Of a stretch of 64,000 nucleotides of DNA, positions 55,820 to 64,000 are shown piece after piece. The DNA comes from Neoscytalidium dimidiatum. Taxonomy: Eukaryota > Ascomycota > Dothideomycetes > Botryosphaeriales > Botryosphaeriaceae. The notes under the pieces are model-generated. The model saw only the letters and a list, made by a program, of their open reading frames with translations. It was not told the origin of the DNA and ran no database searches. The position numbers were made by a program, and so were the translations under genes. Each line of letters opens with the position of its first letter. The stretch's first letter is position 1. The stretch lies in NCBI GenBank assembly GCA_037367355.1, contig CM074695.1:4588001-4652000 (forward strand), in the 5' to 3' direction.

Positions 55820-57541
55820 ATGGCAAGGCCGGTGGAGAAAGAGACAGCGCAAGCTGTAGGAGAAGATGGCGCAACAACACCTACGCAAAAAGACCCCAAC
55901 CTCATCCTCACCTCCGAGCTCAACGACCTTGCCGAGCCCGACGATCCTGACGCCGCCTCGCGCTGGCCCTGGGAGCGCTCGCGCCGCAAGTCCCATGACC
56001 TCGACGCCATCGCGACCAAGCGCAGCGTCTTCGACGACCCAGCCCTGGCCCAGTTCTACCTCCCACGCCCGGACCACGAGAACATCCACCGCTTCTCGAT
56101 CCCCTTCCGATGGACCTACCGCGAGGAGCGCGCCGTCCGACGCAAGACGGACGTGCGCATCTTCCTCTGGATCCTGGTCATGTTCTTCGCGCTCAACATC
56201 GACCGCGGCAACCTGTCGAACGCGATCGCGGACAACCTGCTGGACGACATCGCCATCACGACCAACGACTACAACAACGCGCAGAACATGTACCGCATCG
56301 GCTTCCTCGTCGCCGAGATCCCCTCGCAGATGATCGGCAAGTGGCTGGGGCCCGACCGCTGGATCCCCGTCCAGATCATCCTCTGGTCCGTCGCGTCCGG
56401 CGGCCAGTTCTGGATGCGGCACCGCGCGGATTTCTTCGCGTGTCGGTTCCTGATCGGCTTGTTCATGGGCGGCTTCATCCCCGATGCCGTGCTGTATCTG
56501 TCGTACTTCTACACGAAGGCGGAGATGCCGATTCGCCTGGCGTTCTTCTGGTTCGTGGACTCCATGTCGGGTGTTGTGGCTTCGTTCATTGCGTACGGCG
56601 TGCTGCACATGCGCGGCGTCGACGGCAGGGAGGGGTGGCGCTGGCTGTTCCTGATCGAGGCGCTGATCAGCGTTGTCATCGGCTTCCTGAGCTTCATATT
56701 CCTGGTCCCCGGACCGACCCAGACGCGTACGTGGTGGAATCCGAAGGGCTACTTTGATGAACGGGAGGAGCGCATCATCGTGAACAGGGTGCTGAGGGAT
56801 GACCCGTCGAAGGGAGACATGCACAACCGCCAGGCTATCTCGCTGGCGATGCTCTGGCGCAGTCTCAAGGACTACGATCTCTGGCCTGTGTACGTGATTG
56901 GCGTCCTGTTCGAGATCCCGTCCGCGCCGCCCAAGGCGTATCTGAGCCTGACGCTCAAGGCTATCGGCTTCAACACGTTCGAGACAACGCTGCTGGGCAT
57001 ACCGATCACGGTGTATGCGTCGCTTAACATGCTGCTCATCACTTGGTTGACGGAACGAGTGGGCCAGATTGCGCTCCTCGGACTGTTGGCACAAGTGTGG
57101 ATCCTGCCGTTGCTGATCATCGAGTACACCTCTGCCGGAACCATCTCCAACTGGGGCCAGTATGCTGTGCTTTTCTTCTTGCTCGGGCAGCCGTCGGTGC
57201 ATGCCGCGCAGGTGGGTTGGTGCTCGCGGCTGAGCAACGCAGTTCGCACGAGGGCCGTTAGTGCAGCGTTGTACAACATCACAGTCCAGCTGTCGGGGAT
57301 CGCGTCATCGAACATTTATCGGTCGGATGACAAGCCGCTGTACAGGCGCGGCAACAAAGACCTGATTGCAATCACGGTCGGAACGATTGCTGCTTACGCT
57401 TTTGCCAAGGGATATTATCTGTGGCGGAACAAGACGAAGAGGGCGAAGTGGAATGCTATGACGAAGGAGCAACAGCAACATTACTTGGCAAACACGACAG
57501 ATCAGGGAAATAAGAGACTGGATTTCGTATTTGAAAGTTAG
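55820..57541 (+). CDS. MFS transporter, anion:cation symporter (allantoate permease-like) type
   Basis: Single exon, 573 residues from ATG 55820 (AGAAAGATGGC). A long hydrophilic N-terminus (1-110) is followed by 12 membrane helices. Family features include FFALNIDRGNLSNAIADNLLDDI in helix 1 and its loop, YRIGFLVAEIPSQMIGKWLGPDRWIP, RFLIGLFMGGFIPDAVLYLSYFYTKAEMPIRL, WRWLFLIEALISVVIGF, a long central loop (TRTWWNPKGYFDEREERIIVNRVLRDDPSKGDM), and GWCSRLSNAVRTRAVSAALYNITVQ near the end. This DAL5/TNA1-type group carries organic anions and small acidic metabolites. Next to a cytosolic PL26 lyase, the likely cargo is a rhamnogalacturonan-derived oligosaccharide or acid, which is inference. An earlier in-frame Met at 55661 would add a Cys/Pro-rich stretch and is less likely. 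Confidence 0.92.
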   Translation: MARPVEKETAQAVGEDGATTPTQKDPNLILTSELNDLAEPDDPDAASRWPWERSRRKSHDLDAIATKRSVFDDPALAQFYLPRPDHENIHRFSIPFRWTYREERAVRRKTDVRIFLWILVMFFALNIDRGNLSNAIADNLLDDIAITTNDYNNAQNMYRIGFLVAEIPSQMIGKWLGPDRWIPVQIILWSVASGGQFWMRHRADFFACRFLIGLFMGGFIPDAVLYLSYFYTKAEMPIRLAFFWFVDSMSGVVASFIAYGVLHMRGVDGREGWRWLFLIEALISVVIGFLSFIFLVPGPTQTRTWWNPKGYFDEREERIIVNRVLRDDPSKGDMHNRQAISLAMLWRSLKDYDLWPVYVIGVLFEIPSAPPKAYLSLTLKAIGFNTFETTLLGIPITVYASLNMLLITWLTERVGQIALLGLLAQVWILPLLIIEYTSAGTISNWGQYAVLFFLLGQPSVHAAQVGWCSRLSNAVRTRAVSAALYNITVQLSGIASSNIYRSDDKPLYRRGNKDLIAITVGTIAAYAFAKGYYLWRNKTKRAKWNAMTKEQQQHYLANTTDQGNKRLDFVFES

Positions 57542-57585
57542 ATACAGGCTATCGCATTAGCGTACTGTAGTCATAGCTTCGGTAG

Positions 57586-58078
57586 TCAATACGGAATTGC
57601 CCTGTTCTCCTTGACCCATAGCTTCTCTGCCTCAGTGTCCCTGTCCGGCGGGACCAAGCCTTGAATTTTCCACAGCTCGCGGTCAGTCTCCAGGCCGTGG
57701 TACTCCCAGTCATAACCTTTGTCGGCGATGTGCGGCTTGAGCGCTGCATCGACCTGTCAGGCTCGTTAGTGAATTGTTCTAGCGGTAATACTCTAGGTTG
57801 GAACTGACCCGAGAGCAGAAGGTGCCTTTCAGGCTCGGATCCAGCCGGCGGGCAATATTCTCGAAGACAATGCGGATGAAAGGACGTTGGCCGGGCTTGT
57901 CATTCGAGACACCACCGACATGGATCTTCTCACGTGGCAGTTCGTTGAAGACTACAACGACATAGAAGGCGGGCAGGCCGCCGCTAGTGTAGATCTTTGT
58001 GATATCTGCGGCGAGAGCGTCACGCTCTTCTGCAGTGGTGAAGGTGTTGGAAGGATGGAACACACGCCAGAAAGGCAT
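57586..58078 (-). CDS. Tautomerase superfamily protein (oxalocrotonate tautomerase-like)
   Basis: Two exons, 58078-57809 and 57753-57586, join in phase 0 to 145 residues. The donor is GTCAGT and the acceptor GACAG. The protein begins MPFWRVFHPSNTFTTAEERDAL; once Met is removed, Pro becomes the N-terminal catalytic base that defines the tautomerase superfamily. ADITKIYTSGGLPAFYVVVVF and RPFIRIVFENIARRL follow as in the Tautomerase_3 group. Exon 2 gives DKGYDWEYHGLETDRELWKIQGL, then LWVKENRAIPY. It should interconvert keto and enol forms of a small acid. It ends 45 bases from the permease stop (convergent), which suggests a part in the same pathway, for instance handling an unsaturated uronate product. 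Confidence 0.88.
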
Positions 58079-59200
58079 ACTGAGATGAGTTTCGAAATTG
58101 TAGGGTAGAATGTGGTATTTTGGGGAAGCGAAGACGAGCGTGTTAACCGAAAAGTTATGAGCGGGGATAGACGCTGAAAAGCAGCCACTGCAGTCTCATT
58201 TATGGTGCTCAAGCATGTCTTACACCTCTCACTGCATCGTCTTTGATGGCAATCATCACCGGACCTTGGAGACCGCGTATGGACTAGCGGACTAGTCGCA
58301 GTCGTTCAGTAATCACCTCAAAACCCCCGCCGCGCTAAAACAGCGGTCTGTGAGAGGCCGGAGCAGTAGCCGATCGAGATCGGAGAGTAATCAGCGAAGA
58401 ACAGGGCTGCTGCAGATGCAAAGATGCGAAAGTGCTGTGGAGCGAAGCCATATAGGAAACTCCTTGGGATGCGAATGAGCTTTGGATGTGGGGTTAGCCG
58501 GATAAGGGAATTCTTGGGAATATCAAGCAATCTTGTTGCATGGAAGTTTCTTCCACATCGAGAAACCTGTGATAGTATCATGCGATTTGATGGAGATGCG
58601 GCAGGGAACGGCTGCATAGCTTGGGCGGGTACTGTTGGTGGCGCCGAAGCGGAGACGTGGTAGTGCGAGGTTTGTGAATAGTAATCAGAAGCCACGCGTG
58701 CGCAAGGACGCTACCTCGAGTAGATCGAGCTGGTGCTCCAGACACTACAGATAATGCAGCACTAAATAGATGAAAGTCGAGACGGAAGTGAGCTGACGGC
58801 GCGGCAGTGTTACAGTGATGCCATGCAAATGAGAGGGAGATGTAATGCGTGGAGAAAATAGCACATTTTTAGTCAGACCACGCCAGTAAGCGGGATCAGT
58901 CAAATGCTAGCAGGAGTGATGGATGAGGTGGATAAAGGTCTGAAGGTCTCGTGCAGCATGCAGTGTTGTGGAGGGAAGTAGTGATTAAGAGATGGAGCGG
59001 TTGGGCGACGGGAATCCTCGCTTAAGTCGCCGCGTCTATCCTAGCGCAACGTACGGAATTTACGTCGGGCCGGCTTAGCGATAACCGCCCAAGATTGTTT
59101 TCGCACGCCTTTTCAATTTTCGCTCCGACGACGACGACGGCGACTTACACCCATTTACCCACCCTCCCACGACAACTCCTCGAACTCCAAATCTATAGCC
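58079..59200. other. Intergenic region, no gene seen
   Basis: A 125-codon frame at 58318-58695 (-) lacks recognisable features. The last 100 bases before 59201 (TTTTCGCACGCC, CCACCCTCCCACGAC) look like the leader of the ribosomal protein gene. Confidence 0.4.
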
Positions 59201-59896
59201 ATGGGCGGTGTCACGGTCAGGGACGTTGAGGCGTCCAAGTTCATCAATGCCTACGGTACGACCGCGCGCGATTGGAATCGTTGCAGAGCCTCCGCTAACG
59301 ACCGTTGCAGCCGACTTCTTGAAGCGCCAGGGCCGTCTGCCTATCCCAGGTCCGTGATCTCGTCCAGGTTGAATCCCGTAACTGGGGGATGACAATGGCG
59401 GAAAAGCTGACATGAGCCTCTACCATCTACAGCCTGGACTGATATCGCGAAGACTTCGCACGTAAGTTGCTCTCCTGATCTCCTGCAAAGTCTGTGCGCC
59501 CATCGCTAACGTCGCAACAGGCCAAGGAGCTCCCTCCTCAGAGCATCGACTGGTACGAATTGCGTGCACTATAGGTTCGAAATCCGCGCATACTTACGTC
59601 CTCAAAGGTACTACGTTCGCGCCGCCGCTGTCGCCCGCCACATCTACCTCCGCAAGACCGTCGGTGTCGGCCGTCTCCGCAAGGTCCACGGTGGCACCAA
59701 GAACCGCGGTTCCCGCCCCAGCCACCACGTCGATGCCTCCGGCTCCGTCGACCGCAAGATTCTCCAGTCTCTTGAGAAGATTGGTGTCCTTGAGCAGGAC
59801 GAGGAGAAGGGTGGCCGCCGTATCACCCAGTCCGGCCAGCGTGACTTGGACCGCATTGCCATGAGCACTGTCGAGGCCGAGGAGGATGACGAGTAA
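59201..59896 (+). CDS. rps19: 40S ribosomal protein S19 (eS19)
   Basis: Five exons, 59201-59255, 59311-59349, 59433-59461, 59521-59552 and 59608-59896, join in phase to 147 residues, the normal eS19 length. Diagnostic stretches: MGGVTVRDVEASKFINAYADFL, KRQGRLPIPAWTDIAKTSHAKELPP, SIDWYYVRAAAVARHIYLRK, VGVGRLRKVHGGTKNRGSRPSHH, and VLEQDEEKGGRRITQSGQRDLDRIA. The exons of 39, 29 and 32 bases are very short, so simple ORF calling sees only the ends of the gene. It is part of the small ribosomal subunit and needed for 18S rRNA maturation. Many introns in the first third are usual for fungal ribosomal protein genes. Confidence 0.97.
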
Positions 59897-60654
59897 ACTT
59901 GTTCATTCCGTGGGTAAAATGGGGTAAATATCGGGCATGGGATTTCGGAGTTGCAAGGAACGCGCTCCCCAACTCCAGGACGCTTCGCTCTTGGATGGAG
60001 GAGGAAAGGGTACGGCAAATTTTCGGAATGATTCCCAGCCAAAAATCAAAATTTTCTTCCATCCACCTCGTTCGTTCCAATGGAATTCTTGTCTGGGTTA
60101 CCAATATTCTGGATCACGAGCCACTGAAACCGCTGCAACTAATTTTTGCAATGCTTTAGCCATTGATGCAGAAAGCAGGTATATCAATGTTGCTGCGCTG
60201 AGTTCACTGCGGATCACTAAGTTGAAAACGTGCGCTAAAAAAGAAAATATGATGGGGAATGGGTCTGCTAACTGCTACTAACATGTTGAGGTTTTGCTAT
60301 CAACCCATTCACTCAGTCCTGAGTCTGCAGTACCCTGAACAAAAAAACTGCATACGATTCCTTCATGTTTAAATGGCTGACGCATCCTAAAGTGCGGATA
60401 ATAACTAAGATTGGAGTTCTGGCTGACCTCTACCACTTTCTTGATCTGAACCACGCTCAAACTCACGGATCGCCGATTTTTATCCAAGTTTCATCAGAAT
60501 GCTGGCTTCAGGTGGTCTAATGTCAATTGTACAATTCTTATATAGTTCTGGTCCTCCCGCCTTGGAGGTGCGCTTACGTTTCTTGAGGTTAATACCAGTG
60601 TTCGGATAATTAGCTTCATATATCACTTTAAGTTACCCTATCCGGAATCAAAAA
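59897..60654. other. Intergenic region, no gene seen
   Basis: This is the 3' region of rps19 and the upstream region of the gene at 60655. Its composition is close to balanced. No additional gene is visible. Confidence 0.4.
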
Positions 60655-61375
60655 ATGGCAACCATGTCGCGCAACGGCTCTATCCCTATCAACAGCTCTT
60701 CCGCCTTCCCATGCCTCCTGTCAGCCGTTCAGAAGCAGGCCCTGACGAGAGCCCGGGAAGCCGAATCCCACAACGCGCAAAACAGCCGCCTCTGGACCCT
60801 CCCGGTCGAGCTCCTGCGCGAGATACAAGGCCACCTCGCTGCCGACACCGACCACGCCTCCTCCGCGCCTGCCTTTCGCGCCGCCAGCAAGCGCTTCTAC
60901 ACGCACCTGCCGCGCCCCGCCCTCCCCGCCTTTCCCGAACCGCACCGGCGCCTCTTCCACAAACTCCTCGCCCGCGATGCCTACACCCGCGCTTGCGAGC
61001 TCGAAACAAACTCACCATCATCCTCCTCCTCCTCCTTCTCCTCCCTCGCCTGCGCTCCGTGCCAAACAACCCACCCGCCCCGTCTCTTCTCCAAGCACGA
61101 GCTCGCCTGCCCGCCCACCCGCCGCCGCTGCCTCGGCCGCGAGCGCATCTTCCGCCTCTGCGAGCACACGGAGATCGCGTTCGCGGGCCTGCGCATCGAC
61201 CACCCGCGCGACGCCGCCTACCCGGCCTTCCGCGCCGAGCGCACCGGCTGCTGGGCCTACGACGAGCACGACGGGCCGAGGGGGGCGCCGTGGCTGGAGA
61301 TCGGCGTCGCGCCGGAGGTCGGGCGGAGCGTCGTCGTTGCGCGGAGGGAGGTCGTGGTGGTGGATGATAGGAAGA

Positions 61376-61406
<31 letters not shown>

Positions 61407-61866
61407 GAAGGGGGTTTTCGGTCGGGGCGATGCAGAGGGGGCGGGCGGGATCTCGGTGAGGCGGGTCTTCGAGGAGATGGGGCGGGAGGGGAGGCGCGAG
61501 GAGTGGCTCTGTCCGCATACGAGGATGGGGGATTTGCCCGGGCGGTTGAAGGCGGTGAGGGACACGGCGGGCGGCGAGGAGCTGGACGAGGTGGTGCGGG
61601 ACGGCGTGTGGGTGAGCGAGGCCGGGGACGACTTCTTGAGAGGGAGCTGTGCGTACGGTTGGTGTTGGGCGGAGTTTAGCGTGTATCGGGACGGCTGGTC
61701 GAGCGGGGCTGCGGGGCAGGTCTTGCTGCTTGTGGAGAGGGAGATGAGGAATGTGTTTGAGGCGGATAATCCGGAGTGGCTGTCGCAGCTGGAGACTGCG
61801 AAGGTGAAGATTTGGGAGACCGAAGAGGGAATGTGGGGTGAGGACGGATGGAGTAGACAAGTGTAG
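60655..61866 (+). CDS. F-box-like fungal protein of unknown target
   Basis: Single exon, 403 residues; the starts at 60655 and 60664 (ATGGCAACCATGTCG) are both possible. Residues 44-85 (RLWTLPVELLREIQGHLAA ... FRAASKRFYTHL) look like the F-box-like start common to large fungal families. A Ser run lies at about 122-130. Cys/His positions (CAPCQTTHPPRLF, HELACP, RRRCLGRERIFRLCEH) suggest a metal-binding or disulphide-rich middle of the kind often seen after such F-boxes. A pure Arg stretch (RKRGRRRRRRRRGKG, about 238-252) is coded by AGG repeats. The C-terminal part contains CPHTRMGDLPGRL and WCWAEFSVYRD. It may act as a substrate adaptor, but nothing tells which target. Confidence 0.75.
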
Positions 61867-62773
61867 CTCTGCGTAATTTGTGTTTTTACTTCTCTGTTTT
61901 GTATGCTTTGGCTTTTGGAAGCGGTAAGTTTTAGTCTAATTCTCATTCTCCAACAACTCCATACTCCATTAGGTTATAGGCTTTCTACGATTTATGTGTG
62001 GATAACGTGACAACTACTTGCCCTAGAAGGCAAAGGTTCGCTCAAAACGTTTTGTTCAGCCCAATATATGCGTAATAAAGATTAATCTCATCTATATCTC
62101 TTCGTTAACCAGGCTCTGCAGCCTATAAACGATCCTATGAATTTGTCTCGATGACTGTATCTGCCGAGAGTAGTGGTTGATTTCTGAGGTCTTGTTCTTC
62201 GAATAATAGGGGTGGAAGCATGTTAGAGGGGATTTATTAGCATTTGTACATGCTGTTTCCTTCCTCACGTTCAGATCTCTCCTTAGGAGGCTGTTTCAAG
62301 ATTTGTTGCTTTCGGCTCCCAAATACGAAAGTGTCCGAAAACGTACGACGCCCTCTGATGAGGACAAAATCGGCCTATCATGATGTGGGTATCGGTTCAA
62401 TAGAGGGTGATATATACTTTGTCCGCGTACCCCGGGAAGTCACATCAGATTGCGAGCAGCTTGGGTACGCATACAGAAAGTATGGAATGATCAAAAAGAT
62501 CCTCGATAGCTCTGTCATTTGGAAGCCGAGGGCAAAGGAAATCATCTAAGGGACATTCGGAAACCATGAAGGTCAGCAATTCAGCCCGTGAATATATTTT
62601 TGTCCAGTGTGTATATTTAAGTTACGCTGTGGCCAGACTTCACTAGTCTCTGCTTCTGTGAAAGGATTTTTCCTACAATTTCAATCGTAGGCTCGCCAAT
62701 TGGCATTCATTTGCAGTGCCTGATTTCATAAAAATACCTATACATTTGTCCCGGTTGTAAATCTACACCTCAA
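61867..62773. other. Intergenic region, no gene seen
   Basis: This is AT-richer than the flanking exons. The 101-codon frame at 62244-62549 (+) has no clear family features, and I do not support it. Confidence 0.4.
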
Positions 62774-64000
62774 TCATATGCAAGTCCCAACTTCTGCAAG
62801 AGAGAGATTCCATAAATCCATCGACGATTCACTTTACCGAATACATCTAAACAGGACAAGTCAGTACACGAACTCTGAATGTGAATTGCGGAAAGATCGA
62901 CTTACACATGGGGATGCATGTGGTAACTATGCAAAGGGACACGATACCGTAGACTTCAAAGATCTTCGCAGGCCCGTCTTCTGCCACCCAGCTGTTTACG
63001 AATGTCGAAAATCCGTAGAAAAGGAGGTTCTTTGCTGTCATTTGTAGGATGAATATCTCGGTAGCCTGTTCCTTGTATGAATCCCTTCGGCAAATCAGCT
63101 TCAAGCTGGAACACGGAGCCAGTCTGACGGAGTTGACTCACAAGATATACAACGAAGCGGAATTTGAAGTTACGGTGATGCCGCAACAAATGCAGCCATG
63201 GCAAAAAGCTCCGAGATAGTATCCATTCGACGTCGGATGTTCCATGTTCCACATGAAAATGAAATACCCTATTCCGAGCAGTAGAGCAGCAATGATTTGG
63301 ACCGGAATACGAAACTCGGGTTCGTATATCCCCTTGTTCCACCTTGCGAAGGTTTTGGACGAGATGTCGCAGAGCTTCCCGGATCCGAGACCGCCGATTA
63401 GACCACCGAGGAGCCCTGCAGTGATCATTAGGAAAATGTTTGGAAGAAGTCATTCACGAGATTACCTCCAACGTAGAAATATCCATTGCCTTCGGGGCTC
63501 AGGTTGTACGGCGGCACAGACCATATCTGCGCAAGCACGTACGACAAACTGACGTAGAAAGCCTGCAACTTTTAGTCATCGATTCGAAAACAACAACGAA
63601 GTTCCGACTTACCACAATGATTCCAGCATCAAGAATGGTCTAGTATAATGTAAGTCAAGGTACTTAAGATGAATCATTTATCTTCTTACCCAAAATACGG
63701 CTGGATTAAGCAGCACAATCAGCGGAGATGCCAGCAGCTTGATTGGCGATTCGTCACTGAAGCTCCCACTATATGGCGCCAGGGTTTGCAGATAAGATTT
63801 CCTTCTTGTGTTTGATGTGGTTACGCTCTCTATGCGTTCAACATCTTGATCTTTCGTTTCCAAGCTTTCTTTTACATCTGTAGTCCCATCCGAGGTGCGC
63901 GCATGTAAACGAGCGTGTCGATCTGGGTGCCGGAACTGGGTTTCGGGAACGAGGAAGATCACCGCAAGAGCGCCGGCAATGGCGAAGGGCAGGTGCACGA
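62774..64000 (-). CDS. MFS transporter (HOL1/drug:H+ antiporter-like), 5' part outside window
   Basis: The gene enters from beyond 64000 and runs through at least six exons to TGA at 62774. Pieces in order: HLPFAIAGALAVIFLVPETQFRHPD (helix 6 and the start of the central loop), SYLQTLAPYSGSFSDESPIKLL, IVLLNPAVFW, TILDAGIIV/AFYVSLSYVLAQIWSVPPYNLSPEGNGYFYVG, GLLGGLIGGLGSGKLCD, IPVQIIAALLLGIGYFIFMWNM, GITVTSNSASLYIL, DSYKEQATEIFILQMTAKNLLFYGFSTFVNSWV and the last exon, ending GISLLQKLGLAYD. Phases at the last two junctions (after LYI and PM) agree. VPETQFRHP and the DSYKEQATE motif near the end are typical of fungal HOL1/DHA1-like permeases. The substrate is unknown. Confidence 0.85.

Noticed and set aside
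55694..57202. 502-codon open frame on the - strand
   Set aside because: Antisense to the MFS permease; very charged with no hydrophobic or domain structure.
58318..58695. 125-codon - strand frame
   Set aside because: No recognisable features; probably chance in intergenic sequence.
62244..62549. 101-codon + strand frame
   Set aside because: No clear family, and no splice sites that extend it.

Overview
This window is nuclear DNA from a filamentous ascomycete (Pezizomycotina). Genes are broken by short GT...AG introns of about 45-100 bases. The families are typical of that group: a division III chitin synthase, a fungal 7-TM rhodopsin-like protein, a DUF6601-type protein, a secreted intradiol dioxygenase, a Pmp3-type proteolipid, a cysteine-rich GPI-anchor-type wall protein, F-box proteins and MFS permeases. 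Nothing bacterial, plasmid-like, viral or CRISPR-like was seen. I cannot name the species.

Layout. 0.8-2.7 kb: mitochondrial acetyl-CoA hydrolase/CoA-transferase (+, five exons). 4.06-4.35 kb: a two-exon gene for a 77-residue single-pass membrane protein (+). 4.5-5.8 kb: DUF6601-type membrane protein (-). 6.45-8.7 kb: two decayed genes facing away from each other, a zinc alcohol dehydrogenase (-) and a GFA/CENP-V-type enzyme (+). 8.9-12.4 kb: an eight-exon gene (-) whose phase-coherent model joins a STAND-type N-terminal region, a ubiquitin-like (ULD) domain with a Cys cluster, an F-box and leucine-rich repeats. 13.86-14.24 kb: Pmp3-type protein with a 9-base first coding exon. 14.5-15.5 kb: secreted intradiol dioxygenase (-). 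17.85-20.8 kb: Cys-rich, repeat-rich wall protein (-) whose frame is broken by two 1-base losses in a 69-bp tandem array. 23.0-23.5 kb: an unrecognised small protein. 28.3-29.8 kb: rhodopsin-like 7-TM protein (+). 30.6-31.9 kb: F-box-like/TPR protein (+). 32.4-34.0 kb and 45.7-47.3 kb: two distant paralogues of an unrecognised fungal family (-). 36.1-39.0 kb: chitin synthase (-). 42.9-43.6 kb: a decayed medium-chain dehydrogenase (-). 48.8-50.1 kb: secreted GH5 glycoside hydrolase (-). 52.5-58.1 kb: a likely pectin (rhamnogalacturonan) module of PL26 lyase (-), MFS permease (+) and tautomerase (-). 59.2-59.9 kb: ribosomal protein S19 (+). 60.7-61.9 kb: F-box-like protein (+). 62.8 kb to the end: the 3' part of an MFS transporter (-).

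How it fits together. The 52.5-58.1 kb block is the only stretch that reads as a co-functional set: the lyase and permease share a 578-bp bidirectional promoter, and the tautomerase ends 45 bp from the permease. The rest is housekeeping, cell-wall and regulatory genes separated by long gene-poor stretches (20.8-23.0, 23.5-28.3, 39.0-42.9 and 50.1-52.5 kb). These hold CT-rich leaders, homopolymers and two short AT-rich islands (34.67 and 44.3 kb) that may be old repeats. Many long ORFs on the opposite strand of GC-rich genes are shadows and are left out.
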